Positions 12,016 through 62,400 are shown, counted from the stretch's first letter. The stretch: 64,000 nt of DNA from Aplectana chamaeleonis (GCA_029168955.1 JAPDOI010000364.1:434001-498000), one strand, 5' to 3'. The notes: a model not told the origin generated them from the letters alone. Program-made: numbers and translations.

Positions 12016-12790
12016 AACGCGCTCAAAATTTCATGGATGCAGCTTCAATCCGAACAGCGCTATATAGGGTGGGCGGAGCCGGTTTTCATGCCCTGAGGGC
12101 AAATAGGTGCGGTTTCAGGCATGAAAACCACATTTAGTAATTCACTATCTGAACGCGAAAACGCACTCAAAATTTCATGGATGCAGCTCCAATCAGAACA
12201 GCGCTACATAGGGTGGGCGGAACCTGTTTTCATGACCTGAGGGCACATAGGTGCGGTTTTGGGCACATTAAGTAATTGGCTGTTCAGATGTAAAAACGCA
12301 CCCGAAATTTCATGGACGAAGCTTTAAGCCGAACAAAGCTACATAGAGTGGGGTCCATGAAAAAATCGATAGCTGTGAAATATTTACAAGTATTTAATGA
12401 AGTTTTAATTAGGGAGTTTCGCGTTGCTACAACGTGCGGAAAACCTAGTCACGACCCCAAGTAATCAATTTCATTCTTTTACCCGGTTAAAAACGGTCTG
12501 TGAAGTCCCATTTTTAGGTTTGATACAATCGACTAGGTTTTCCGCACGTTGTAGCAACGCGAAACTCCCTAATTAAAAATCCGATAAATACTTGTAAATA
12601 TTTCACAGCTATCGATTTTTTCATGGACCCCACCTTACGTAGCTCTGTTCGGCTTAAAGCTTCGTCCATGAAATTTCGGGTGCGTTTTTACATCTGAACA
12701 GCCAATTACTTAATGTTGTTTCCATGCTCGAAAACGCTTCTATGTGCCCTCAGGGCACTAATGAATGTTCAGCCACTGAACAAACATCTG
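11940..12790. repeat. Large foldback element with tandem ~145-bp units and a long hairpin
   Basis: Three direct units begin with the word 'CCTGAGGGCA' near 11948, 12092 and 12236 (spacing about 144 bp); each carries 'AAAATTTCATGGATG' and 'AGGGTGGGCGGA'-like words. The last unit runs into a long inverted repeat: 12266-12450 pairs with 12531-12715 with few mismatches (outer 'CATTAAGTAATTGGCTG', inner 'GTGCGGAAAACCTAGTC'), around an 80-bp loop. A 'TGCCCTCAGGGCAC' word at about 12743 is the inverse of the unit start. Confidence 0.85.
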
Positions 12791-14590
12791 GTGTCATTGT
12801 CGCAGGGGAGTTGGTTTTGTCCGCCTCCGTAGAAAACATTTATTTATTTTATTAATAGGATTAATTGATACGATCGATGCATCAATGTAGTCTTTATCTA
12901 AATAAAAATTCGTTCACTATAAAAATTTACGAAGGAACTTCCTTCCCCCCCCCCCCCCCCGGTCGTCGCCATCACTTTTTCCCTTTTTCCCAGGGGGGGG
13001 GGCTGAGCAATACGCTTGACTTGGGTGGGGGGTCGGACCAGTGTTGGGTTGTATAACACCTCGCGCCGTAGCCTGTTAGCCTATATCCATGATTAGCCTC
13101 TATCTCAGAACACGATTAGCCTCTATCCTTTATTACGTTGAACACACTTCAGGAGAACATCAGCTTCGGATGATTGTGATCCTACACTGGGAAAGCGCTT
13201 TAGTCGTATGAGCCGGGTAAATTCTAACTAGTGAGCTCGATTCGCAGTAACACATTACGTAGTTCACCTCGTGTTCTCAAATATTCCTTTGACATGGGAT
13301 GAAATTAAAAGTAACGCTAACCCCTAATAGTTTAATGAGTGAAAAGGCAAGGCTGTGAGACATCGTTATTCAAAAACAGGAATTAAAAAGATCTCGTCAA
13401 TTGTTGTGCCGTTTTTGTTGCATCCTTTCATTATGCTCTGTCCTATGTATTTTATGATTTTCGGCTTCCTTTGACATACCGATGAGTACAAGATAACATA
13501 TCTATGGAATATGATTAGAAAAGGTTTTTCTACTGCCTTCCATCTTTCTGCAACCGACACGAATTGATCAGCTTTGGAGTGAGAACTCTAAGCATGCGTA
13601 ATAGTTAAAATTGTTTGAGTGCATTGAAATGCACCATTGTAAAACGTATACCTTCTACCAAAATAAGCCAGTCAGGTGACGTGATGGCTATTTGTTAGGT
13701 GGTCAAGCTTGTGTTCAACGAGAGTATAAAATTCAATATTGAAGCCAGCACCAGAATGATGAGCTGCGGCATTTCTGTGGACGAGATAGTTCCCCTGAAG
13801 GGCTCTGCAGAGTGATACCGCGGCGAATCTCGCTGCGGCAGGGCTGTGGCGGATGATTGGGGTGCCAAGTAGCGGACGAGGTCGGCGACGTGACGCCTGG
13901 GAACAGCGGCGCGGGTACCTCGCAGTGTTTTTGCCGCCGTGATAGTAGCGACTCCCGGAGCGACACCGTCAGCGAGAGGTGGCGGGAAATGGTATCAACC
14001 ATTTCCATCGCCAGCGAGGAACGCTACTATCGATCGATTTAATCCTATTTTTCATGATTTCTCCATAAATTCGATCATCTGAAGACCTTTATTTTCACTG
14101 TGACTAAATTGAGAAAAAATTCAATTGAACATGCTTGCGAGTGCACAGTTTGGCCGTTTTATTCCGGTTTTGGTTTTATAGTTTTCAGTTTTATTAGGGT
14201 TTTCGTGCTAGCGGGCTACAGTTGTGATTTACATATGCGGCTTCCGCAAACCGTCTACTATTTGCAGTACCTCGAAATCTATATTTGAAGGCGCAATCAT
14301 TTAACCGAAAGCAATCTCCAAATTCACTTCACAGCTCTCTGAGAGTGTTATTTTTTGTAAGTGGTTTCCAAGCATTTCCTGAACTCCTAGAGCATATCAA
14401 AGCAAATAAAAGCTACTCAAAAAATGTGGCGTCGAATTAATGAGTGCGTACGCAATGGTAGAATGCGGTGTTGACGACAAAGTCGCTGCAACTCTGCGAG
14501 GTCTTGGTGCCCAACGCCGCGTCGGGTTTCGATCGCGCCCCAAAGCTCTCGTCCTATGGCGTGCCGCCGGTCGCTGCAACTCTGCAGAGC
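12791..14590. other. Intergenic, no gene recognised
   Basis: Contains a run of 16 C at 12945-12960 facing a run of 10 G at 12993-13002. A GC-rich segment at 13740-14035 is bounded by 'GATAGTAGCG' (about 13940) and its inverse 'CGCTACTATC' (about 14022). No coding exon was supported. Confidence 0.4.
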
Positions 14591-14593
14591 CCT

Positions 14594-15055
14594 CAAAGGC
14601 ATCGTACGCGCTGAAAACCACTAGCCGTTTTTGAGTTCGAATCATTGGTTGGGACCGCCTGAGAACATAGGTAGAGTTTTTTGGGTCCCCTACGCTTTAT
14701 TGGGAGGATAAGGGAGAACGAATGCTTCGAATTCCGTCAAAAGAGGCCGGCCTTTCGACAGCCATGCGGCATAAATAGAGAACGGCAAGTAGCTTATCAA
14801 CAAGTTTTACCGCGTAATTGAGTGGAATATGACGTGTCATTTCCTGTTGAGCTACTCTCCTTGCTCTATTTATGCCACATGGCTGTCGGAAGGCCGGCCT
14901 CTTTTGGTGGAATTCGAAGCATTCGATCTCCCATATCCACAATAATGCATCGGTGACCAAGCAAACTCTACCTAACTACGTTCTCTGGCGGGCCCAACCA
15001 ATGATTCAAATCCAAAAAACGGTAGGTGGTTTTCAGCGCGTACGACGCCTTTAAG
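14594..15055. repeat. Foldback/MITE element, ~460 bp
   Basis: Inverted repeat: about 14594-14790 pairs with 14865-15055. Left arm words are 'GTACGCGCTGAAAACCAC', 'GTAGAGTTT' and 'GAGGCCGGCCTTTCGACAGC'. The right arm carries their inverses 'GGTGGTTTTCAGCGCGTAC', 'AAACTCTACC' and 'GCTGTCGGAAGGCCGGCCTC'. No transposase is encoded. Confidence 0.85.
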
Positions 15056-15911
15056 TTTTCCAAGCTGCATCGGTCGCCTTATCATACCTTTTCCATGTAT
15101 TATTGCAAAAGGCTACGAAACACGAATCGTTCGTTTCTCAAACCTTTCCTAAAACAATATGACATTCTTGCGCCCCCTATTCTGATGATAATGTAAATCA
15201 ACAGAGGCAATTCATTCATCCTGAGTTTGGCGCGGCTGTGCTCATTTGTGCTGGACTGGAAGGGACTAGGGTTATTCGAATTCAACGATTTCGAAAGCAG
15301 CTTCTGCATTTTTTTCTGGTGATTTGTCCTAATGAGAGCTGCTTTGAAGGAACTGTGAGAAACCTATGGAGATTTGAAGATGTTGAATTGCGCCACTTTC
15401 GATTATGAAAGTTATCGGCTGTACAAATTCGTTGAAATGTTAAACCTTATCTCTAGGCAAGCCAATCATTCTTTCTGTTAAGAGGTATTCAACATTCATG
15501 AATGAAAGTTTTTTTTATCATCTGCTCATTAAATTTCAACTTTCTTGCTAGCCAGATTTACTTTTTCTAATGAGGAAAAGACAGTAGGCGTCCTAATCTT
15601 TGATTGTGTTTGTAGGGCCGATGATGTCATCCATTATTCGATCATAATTTGCGGTATTCTTTTACGTGTTTTATACGTATGACATAGAAGGAAAGTGTAA
15701 TGATCATTCTGTAATTGCTGTGACTGGTCTGCGTAAATCATACATCTGTCACATTGCGCAAACGCAAGTCATAAATAAGTAGATATTCAATTAAGTCGCA
15801 TAGGAAGCAGCCGTCTAGCGATACCGCAGATTGCGGTTGGTTCACTAAACAGCGAGATTTGAGGTGAACAACGGATGTGGGTCAACTCAACAAGTCCAAT
15901 ATTGTTTTCAG
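15056..15911. other. Sequence upstream of the first recognised sec-23 exon
   Basis: No feature recognised other than the acceptor 'TTGTTTTCAG' at its right end, which shows that an upstream sec-23 exon must exist. This stretch is therefore the 3' part of an intron. Confidence 0.55.
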
Positions 15912-52647
<36,736 letters not shown>

Positions 52648-53295
52648 AATTTCATAGTCCCTAGAAACGCCGGCGTTTTCGAAACTCGAACGGATTTCAT
52701 TGACTTTGTAATGTCTGTCGGAACGGGACTGTCCGGCCACTCGGAGCCGTCGCGAAGGCATTGTTTTGGACCAGCCTTCCCATGACTGAAACAGCGCGAT
52801 TGGCATATTATTCATAATTCGTCAAATATTCCTCCAAAATGATTTTCAAGTCCGAAAAATGCCTTCGTGACAGCTGCTCGACACGCACGCCGACCGCATG
52901 GGTGCACAGTCTCTCCCGGGCGGACTTTAATTTTGGTATCCTGTTGTTGCTTTTCTTGGTTCTTATTGATCTTGTGCTGTATTTCAAATGAGAATTCTAC
53001 GACCATGTGATATTAGAGTGTTTTTGTTCAATAGTGTTGTTTTCCTGGGTGAGAATGTGTTTAATTATTTATTAAATGACTATGCACTTGTTCTGCAGGA
53101 ATAAGGTAAAGTACACTTTTCACTGCGTTGACGAATACTTCATCGATTTTTAATTTATTATTTATTGCATTTTAAATTATTATGTGACAGAACAAAGGGA
53201 AATTGTTAATAACCGTGAGTTCGTGAAGAGCCACTGAATTAGAACTTTTATGCTGATAGAGATTTGAGATTTGTGGTACCAGGGGCGAGGACTGT
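52648..53295. other. Convergent intergenic/3' UTR region between sec-23 and ncx
   Basis: 648 bp between the two stop codons. A - strand AATAAA (53161-53166), 130 bp past the ncx stop, is a likely ncx poly(A) signal. For sec-23 only variants such as ATTAAA near 53081 were seen. No other gene recognised. Confidence 0.6.
53161..53166 (-). terminator. Candidate poly(A) signal of ncx
   Basis: AATAAA on the - strand, about 130 bp downstream of the ncx stop codon. A second AATAAA-like word lies just beyond. Confidence 0.5.
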
Positions 53296-53434
53296 TTAAA
53301 AACCGGGGATCACACAATAAGCCTCTAGAGTGCTGACGGTGAGATATCCGATCCAGACGAGGATAAATATTGCTGAGCTGAGGTATTTCATACGTATGGG
53401 ACCACCTAGTTCGCCTGAGACCGATTTGTTGTAC
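53296..53434 (-). CDS. ncx: ncx last exon
   Basis: Reads YNKSVSGELGGPIRMKYLSS, 'AIFILVWIGYLTVSTLEAYC', VIPGF and TAA. 'GELGGP' followed by a final membrane segment and 'LEAY' is typical of NCX C-termini. Reading straight through the 54-bp intron is also open, but adds residues foreign to the family. Confidence 0.95.
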
Positions 53435-56400
53435 CTGAAATCATTCAGTGACAGAATTGAGTGCAAACCGTAGAAATATGGAACGAACCTGCGGAATTGC
53501 AGAACGGCTATGCAGATGACCGAGCCAATGATGAACATTGTCACAGAGAAGGCCAACGAGCCGGCATTCACCCTGAAATTACAATCAAATGGAAAAGCAG
53601 ACACGGCGATAGCAGTAACTATCGATGCTGATGCACGCAGTGTATTGCCTTGAGTTGAGTTATTTTAGGCATAAGCGACTCAATATTTGACTTATTCTAG
53701 CAGTAGGTAGTACTAATCAATATCTCGACTACCGTACGCCTCTATTGTTACCGTGAATCACGTTCCTTTATTACTGAAGATTGGTGAATTCCCTTAGGAA
53801 AGTTCATTCTCACGCACTGGAGGGGTGAGATTCGACCACAAAACGCTTCCAACTCGAATATAAGGATCCGAGGTGTGCAGTCTACGAAGGGCTGATCTAT
53901 GGAGACCATCAAGACGGCTCATCAATGTAACAGCTACTCCACAAAGACTTCGAAATGGGGCTGTAACTGACTGGGAGCTGCACTCCTTCATCTACTTACC
54001 GCCTACATACTATAGTGAGGACCGAATATTCGAATAAATGTAGGATTTTTAGCACTATCCTAGACGGGGGGCACTCAGAATTCAAGTCAGAAATGAAGCG
54101 ATCCACCGATCGGTAACGCTATCAAACGAAGTATTACTATATACTTTCAACAGCAGCAATGCTTTACAGCAATATCAAGCATTTTTTATAAGGTTTTTCG
54201 TTCATTTCTATGAGTAAATCTTGGGTGCCCTCCCACCGTCTATGATAGAGCCGGATTTTTTTATTTTAACTACTGTATCCGAATATTCGGAAAGGCTTTA
54301 TTAGAATTCGACGAGCCAGAATTCGGACATTTTCGAATATTAGCATACAAAGGGGAAAAGACAACGGTAAACGTTTTTAGTAGGATTTGAGAGGACGATC
54401 TAGCGGGAACGACGTTAAGCCTGACACTAGTCACTTAATGGGGAATTAAGGAGCGCCAGTCCGGAAACCCAAAAAAGCGCCCGAAAGATGCCACTAGCTA
54501 GCTCCATTTAGGTACCGTATTTCCTGTTATTGAACACCCCCCTCTACTTGAACACCTCCCTCTAATTGAACCCCTTTTGGTAGATGTTGAAAAAAGAACA
54601 CCCCCTTTATTTGAGCCCCCTTTAACTAAAAAGACATTGGAGACCCGTTCCTACCGGACGTGAACTGCTACGCGCTGCTCGAGATGTCGACACCCAAAAC
54701 CTTGTTGACATTTTCGAAGAGATTGATCTCAAGGAGGACTTAAAGGCAGCGTTCACGATGATCATTCTCGTTGACTTTCCACGGTGAAATGATAGTTGAG
54801 AAGAATCCTAGGCTTCCAGTGTCGAAAGAACTGTAGAAAACGAGCCAGGAGCGGCAAAATAACGGCTGCAAACAAGCGTTCTGGTGCCCCAGATCCGCCC
54901 CCTCGGAATGAACAAATTAAGGTTCAGATTACAGGAATGACCAAGTCAAGGAAGTGCTGATAAGTGAGCTGTTTGCTTCATTGCACTGATTGTTATCATC
55001 CTTCTAGCGGTCAATTCCTCCACGCTTAAAAATCAACGTAAACAAGGTAGGGCCTGTTTTTGCTCAAAAACGCGTCTATCGTGTCCTTTTTAAGCATGCC
55101 CTCCTATATAGGGCACCAGACCTTTCGTAATCCCTGGAGATATCGAAAGTGAAATTTATCGTGAACACTGTCATTAAATAATGGCTTCAGTGATGATGAT
55201 CTCTTAGTGTTCGCCGAGTAAATCATTATTGTCTCACTTTCTCAGAGAGTCGGGGGCCCTATTCGGTCACGATAGGCTTTCTATTCGGGTACCTAGTCGA
55301 GTTGAAGGGAACTTTTGCAGCAGCATGTGCTGCTCCGAGGAGCACGTGGCCTGTTCGATAGCACTACGTGGCGCAGCGAGGCAAAACTTTAGCCGCACCC
55401 TATTTCCCACGCCAAAGCACGTGGCCTGTTCGATATGAGCACTTGGCGCTGGGGGCGGGCTCCCACACCTTCGATGGGAGCGGGTCTCCCCCCCCCCAAC
55501 AAGGATACGGTCCAAGTCAGACCGCAGTAGGGGATCACCCCCACAGCAGTCCGCGACAGGGACATCACTTTCGCCACGGTCGACAGCGAGGGACCTCCTT
55601 CGCTGAGGACCGTGGAGGAGACCCCTTAGCGGTTCAAAAATCGTCCAGAAAGTGACTCGTAGTCACTTTCCAGGAGCGGCCCGAAAGGCGCACTGCGCTC
55701 TCTTTGGGATCGAGCCCTTATATACGGGCTGTGCGGCTGGCATGCGCCGGGTCAGTTCTGAAGCGATAGATCAACGTGTTCAATCATGGGCATTGTGGCT
55801 CGTTCGTCGTCCAAACTCATCGTAGTCGAATCGAAAGCGTATCGTGGCCGAGTGGAACGGCTATGATTGGCGCTACGTGCTTCTCACTTGGACGACGATC
55901 AGGCCATGTGGCGCAAGGAAATTACGTGGCCATATCGTCGTCCAACCGCTTTGTAGTCGAGTCGAAAGCCAATCGTGGCCGAATAGGACCCCCCGACTTC
56001 CTGAGTTGGTTTGCATAATAAACTTCGTTCGCCCATATTGACTCTTGCATCCTTGGTTGAAAATTAGAGCTCCCCCCTATTTAAACCCCTCCCTCTAATT
56101 GAACCCCCCTTTTGTCGGAGGTTGAAAAATAGTACACCCGGGTGCTCAAAGGCACAGTCCAACCTCATAATCGTTTTCAGGTTTTCTTGCTTATTTTGGA
56201 GGGAATTTCGGGCTGATCACAATAGTGCCTCCAGAATCGCTCAAAATCCTTAACGAACGGAGTTATGACCACTAAAATATTGTAAATTCGGACATTGAGA
56301 AATTTGTGGACGAGTTGTCCCGGGCCTGATTTTCCTGGTCGTTCGCAGCCATCGCACCGGAGCAGATCACAATGTGGAGCTAGACCGATAACTAATGGAA

Positions 56401-59400
56401 GAACATAAATTTGGGTCAAAATCTTTGGCGCTTATCTTCGCTATTCAGGCCGCAAGCCTTGAAGTGGGCAGAGCCAATAAGTGCCGATTTGGGGGGGGGG
56501 CGAAGAGAGTGGGTGCTCTGTTTTTCTCGCTTATTCTGAACAGTTGAGATTCCGCGTTTGGCAGGGTTGTTGCGCACAGCGTTCGGGCCATTATATCAAA
56601 TTTTAGCCACGAGATTGGACTGTGCCTTTCAATTACAGGAAATACAGTATGTATGATACGTGCTCCGTTTCTCAATTTTCGCTTGTTTAAACCTTTTTTT
56701 GAACTCAATGTACAATGAAAAAGAGGCTACTCCTGAACAGAAAACAAGACTATTGACTGGATCAATTATCGGACGGCTATGAAACATCCCAACGATAATT
56801 CTCTGGACATTTTCCCCGATATTTTATTTCATACTATCCCATGGATGGACTCATCGTTGAAGCCTGTCCTGTTCTATGGATGAGTCAAATCTTCATTCTT
56901 TACTTTTAATGCAATTCCACAAAATAATGTGTAGGGAGCTACAGGTGTGAGGCAGTGCATGAATTTTTTCCTGGTTAGAAATTCCTAACCGCCTCGGGAG
57001 ATCCCAAAAAGGAATTTTTATACGTTCGTGAAAAGGGAAGGGTACTCATCGAGGAATCCTTAGAGTTCTCAAAAAAAAGTTCCCGGGTTTGGCTCAAAAA
57101 TTGTGACTGCGGATTCTTTAATGCGCTAAACAAGAATCTGAGGTCCGTTTGTCGCTACTATGAGGGTCAGTATAGTTTATGGTAGGCATAATGCCTTTTC
57201 ACTGGCGTACCCTGAAATTCGTGTTCGGCGCCCCAAATAATCCCCATAGGGATTTATTTTGAGCCAAATATGATACATTGACCCAACTACCGTATACCCA
57301 CCGTATATTAGTGTTATCCAGGGAAAATCGATAAGCAGACCACAGATTTGTTTTTTTAGCGGTCCGTTTAAACCCCATAGAGAAGTTAAGAAGCTATTAT
57401 ATCGTACGATTCCGGGATTTGACAGAAGTTGCCTTTGGACAGCAAAATTTCCCAATGAGAAGCTTTGGGGCAAACCAGCCGAAATTTTAAAAAATCGATC
57501 AATGGGATTCAGTTTTTTAATCAGCACCCAAAAGAACCTCTAGAGAAAAGCGTTGCGCCTAATACGAAACAATTTTTCTGAAAACCCCAAAAACTGTCTT
57601 TCGGATACCCTTTTTCTCCTTGCAAAGTTATGATAATCTCTTTTTTGAAATCCCTCATTTTTTTTCAAAAAGGCATTCAGGAAATTTTCAACATGAATTT
57701 TTCTATGTAATTACACGCATCTACAACTATACAGTTTTGCAAAACATTCCGGGAAGTTACATATATGCAAGCACTAGTTAGTTGCGTGATAATGAATGCT
57801 TAGATTATTTGACATGCGATTACTCGAATTTTGAATATTCGTTTGTCTGAGTTTATTCTAAATTCGTTCGTTCGGAATGAAAAAAAAAACTAACAGGTTC
57901 ATTCGAAATCGTTTTCAACAAGTCCTCACTAAACAGTGCGTATCATAGTTATAGCAACACACTCACAGCTCTGATATCAATGTTCACCTAAGCTTTCTTC
58001 ACCCGGCACTGTCATCATTCATTTCCGCGTACCCGAAAACCTTTGTTCACAAAATTTTACCAAAAACCATCAAGAAATAAGATCTACTTTGTCTGTAACT
58101 TCTAAAATCCTTGTTTCATAATTATAGCAACACTTTCAGTACTCGATGGTTATTCTTCTTCTTTGTCGGAAATACTAACTTGTAACGACTTTTCAATAGT
58201 TTATTAGCTCGCCTTGTTTAGAAACATTTTCAAAAACTTGCTTCGGCATGGGCTCAACAGTGGGCTAAGCACTTCCACGTCCAAGTTGCTCCAGGCAACG
58301 ATTGCAGCTCCCTCGAGGTGTTACGCTGACGTCCTACCTCCACCATAGATATAGCGAAGCAGGGTTACTTGGACATTTCCCTTTGAGTTCACGTCAGGTG
58401 AGCATGCCGGCCAAGCGATAACGGAGAGCCAATGTTGCTCGAGGCAAATCCTAGTTGAGCGAATTGTGTGGATGTCGGCATGGTCTTACTGGTTAGTGAG
58501 CTCATTTTGTTGGAACCGAGCAAGCAACGGTAGCAGTCCTGTTCACAACACTTCCTGGTACTCCGCAGTGCTCCTTCTAGACGAATCGAAGGCTATCTAG
58601 AGCACACCGTCAGCATCGAAGCCACACCATATCGTGAGACTGCCTCATTCAAAAATCCGCATGGCGAATTCACCAGCTCCTTGCGGAGATCTCGTCAGTA
58701 GTGTGCGTACCTCTCAGCTCTATCCAGATTGAACTTTTCTTGTCCAAGAAGACCCCATGAATGCAATGTTTACCCAGCTGAAGCCTGAGAAAAGGTTCTG
58801 CTCGTCTTAGACCACTCAGTCGCCACGTTCCTCTCAACGAAGTGGAGCCATGCGGCCCTATGTAGTGCTGTGAGGTGCGTTATTGAATGCATACGAGAAT
58901 GCTCTATAATTGGGTCGCGATTGGTCGCCCTCCATACGGTCATTTTGGATACTGACGTAGGAAGTTCGGCTCGGACCTTTGACCGACACGGTCGAGTTGA
59001 ATGCGAGCCGTCCTATTCGACGTTCCTCAGGAGCAGGTAGCTTTCTGGTCCTGCCAGTGCCTTTCTTTAAACCATTTGACTCAGGATCATGCAGAAATCG
59101 GTAGAGTTGACGATGGTGTTGCTCCGCTATTCTCCTGATATTCAGACTTGCCTTGTCCAGGGCAATAATCGGAGCATTTACGACCTCATAGAGAACGGAT
59201 CCATTTGGTATGTCATAAATACGCTGATAATACGTACCTCCATCCATATCATACTTGAGATGGAAAATTTTCCGAGAAATGAGCGAGGTATCATTTCTAA
59301 TAGGAAGTGTTGCTATAATTATGATACAAAGACTTTAGAAGTTGCATACAAAATAGATCTTATTTCTTGATGGTTTTCTGTAAAATTTTGTGAACAAAAG

Positions 59401-62400
59401 TTTTTTGGTAGGCGGAGTTGAACGGTGACAAAGCCAGTTGATGAAATTTTGCGTGGATATTGATATGAGAGCTTTGATTGTGTTGCTATAATTATGGTAC
59501 GCACTGTACTATCGTTCTCGCAGCCAAATTCTGGTCCGCAATTGCGGACTACGGCTGTTGCATTATGCAAAACGTGATAATCGTGCTGGGAGAAAGGCGA
59601 GTCGTGCCGGGACCAAGTGGTCCCAGCACGATTATCAGGTGTCGCATGATGCAATAGCCGTAGTCCGCAAATGCAGACCGGAATTTGGCCCCGAGAACGA
59701 CAGTACAACATGCCTAAGAACGCTGTTGACCTTACGCATTCTTATGCCTAAGAACGCTGTTGACCTTACGCATTCTTATGCCTAAGAACGCTGTTGACCT
59801 TACGCATTCTTACTCATCCTTGCACGGCATACGGCGAACACCATGAAATTTTAGCAAGCTTTCTGGCTGATAACGTTGTAATTTGTCAACCGTTTCGAGT
59901 GGAATTTGGTTACTGTGTAAAGCCAATGTCTCTCCTAAAATGTTCAGAAAGAAATTTTGAAATATTCGGTCTGAAAGATTTTATACTATAATTTATGAAA
60001 ATGTAATCGATCATGAAGCTGAACTGAAATCAAACCAATCCAGCTGCTCCGCAACTGCAGCGATAGAGAAGGGGCCTCGCAGAACCGTCTTTTTTTACTG
60101 AGAATCAAACTTCTAAATAATTCGAGGAAGCTATTCATGAACGATCAATACGAGGACCATGTGCTTGACTCATCACAGAGAATCGAATGTGATTTTCAGC
60201 GCTTACCCTATATTTCGGGAATTCGCTGAGGCCTTCCGCGTGCGTGTGTGCGCGTATGCTGCTTCTCTTTCTCTCTCTCCCCCCCCCCACACTCTTTTGC
60301 TGTCTCTTCCCTCGCTCTGCACACGCACTCGGAGGAACAAAGTGAATGTCGCTCTGAAATACGGGGTACGATTCCTTTGAATGGAACTTAGTTCTACTGA
60401 TAAAACACCGCTGACGTCTACATTAGCCATGTAGCACTATTTTCTTCAGCCTTCCGAATTCTTCGGTGGGAAGGTGTGGTTCAAAAATCAACGGAGAACG
60501 GGAACGGGCCACTTCCGCACATCCCTAATTGCGCCTCTACGCTTTTTATACGGAGTGGGTGGAATTTTCGGAGGCATGGCTTCATATACGGATATATGAA
60601 CTCCAGAAAAGATGAAATCCTTACATAAATCTGGTGCCATTCCACGCGTGCACGCAGGCAGCAATGGCCCACGCGATTCCAATGCCCAGAAACACGTTGA
60701 CAGCATTTGAACCCGTGACGTTACCTAGAATGTTCAAGATGTGACCGTACATGATTCAATGAAATAAGCGACTCACCGATGGAGCTGTCGGCCCAGTTAT
60801 CCTGAATGGCAGCTGTTTTCGACGCAAATGTGTCTAAATCGTGGAAGAATCCGATAATGCCTGTGCTTTTCCTTCTCAAAAAAGAACCTCAGCTACTAAC
60901 CTGGAATACTTGTTCCCATCGCGACCAGTGATATTGCCGTTACTGTGTCCTTCATTCCTACTGTACACCCGAAATGTGATGCCAAGTCGCCAATAATGGC
61001 TGTCAATAGGCCGATCATAATGATCGACACCACGAAACATAGCCAACCTAAAAAAGAAGTATTAAAATCACAGCTTTCGTCTGAATTCAGTTTTTTTCAG
61101 AGCGCATGGGATCTTCCATCACTTCCTTAGATCACCCAGAATTACGCGATCAATTCTGATTTTCCATCTTGGAGGAATAGAAAGTAATGTCGTTTTCCTA
61201 CGCTTAATACAAACACATACTGCTCCGCTTACTTTCCCAATCTGCTTCAAATGTTCTTGGATGGTCGACCAAGGTTGATAAGACTATTTGACAAATCCTC
61301 GATCGTCTGACACTGATTTGCTTCCACTTCCGCCCTTAACAACTCAAACTCTGCGGGGGGAAGGGCAAGCGCCGGATAATAGAGCCCGTTTTCGACTTGG
61401 GGGAGCGACAGCAGAGGCCTCCCCCAAGGGGGCTTCAGGGGACGCCCCTGCTCTCCTCCGGCGCTTGCCCCCCTCCCGGGAGGAAGAGACGGAAAAGATG
61501 GGAAGAAGTCGTAGAAGGTAGTTTACGACAATAGAGGTCAGAGAAGGCATAGTAGGCCAAACGCAGGCATCGTCATTCACGTCAAGTTTAGTCCCGATTC
61601 GACGTGATTTCTCCTGTGATCTATCACGTGCACAACCGGTATAAAAGACGCCTCACCTCACAGAGAGCCGCATTCGGCCCAACGGACGGGGACTTTGAGC
61701 ACTTGTCAAAAAGGGATATTTTTGGAGGAGAGCGGCGACGCTTTCCGGGAAAGGGGTGACGTCACTGCTCCGGGGCCGTGGCGTCAGTGCTCCGGGGCCG
61801 TGATGTGTCACTGCTCCGGGGCCGTGACGGGTGGGGGGTGCTTCAGGGCAGTGACAGGGTGGGCTTCAGGGCATGACGGTGGGGATTCAGGGCAGTGACG
61901 GGGGCTCCGATCAAGCAAAATTGTCACTTCGGCGGTAGTCCCCCGATTGGGTGGGCCAGCGCCGGTACTTAGAGGGTTGGCCCCCTGTAGAGCTGCTCTA
62001 GCCCCCTACAGTGTATGAGAAGTCGTTGTCTAACGTTGATGGTCTCCCTGATCGATACGAGTCGGAAAGATCAAACTTATCCGATTTGAACTTGGAAAAC
62101 CACCTTCGGCATTTACGAATGTCCAATGCCTTCGGATAAACATCGCAAATGTTTTTGGTAGCAACTGTTGCGTTACTTACCCTGCGAAACTCAAAAAGCA
62201 TGCAATGCCGGATGTGTATAGCCTGCAGCAATTGAACTAGTACCTTCTGAGGTTGCGGACTCGTCCTAACATATGGTAGTTTGTTAGTGGTATCACTCAT
62301 TTTTCCGAAACAGCTGTGATGAATCGGCGAGTCTGTGTTTTCACCGATATGACTATAGTGGAGTCCACCAAGAATGTCTCATTTACTTATCAATAAGAAG

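Larger units (their letters stand above)
53573..60624 (-). other. ncx: 7-kb ncx intron
   Basis: Contains a TTAA MITE (54740-55177), a GC-rich TIR element (55247-56000), a family-2 MITE (56156-56642), a Tc1-like pseudogene element (57934-59506), a foldback (59510-59706) and three copies of a 34-bp unit (59710-59811). Part of the region at 57060-57660 resembles the dispersed repeat at 8880-9300. A poly-C tract occurs near 60281. Confidence 0.7.

Noticed and set aside
13857..14042. GC-rich open frames on both strands
   Set aside because: The segment looks like a small foldback repeat (inverse 'GATAGTAGCG' words); no coding evidence.
53435..53604. Reading the last two ncx exons as one uninterrupted exon
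   Set aside because: The frame is open through the 54-bp intron, but the added residues are foreign to NCX and good GT/AG sites remove them to give QFR-R-YNK...GELGGP.
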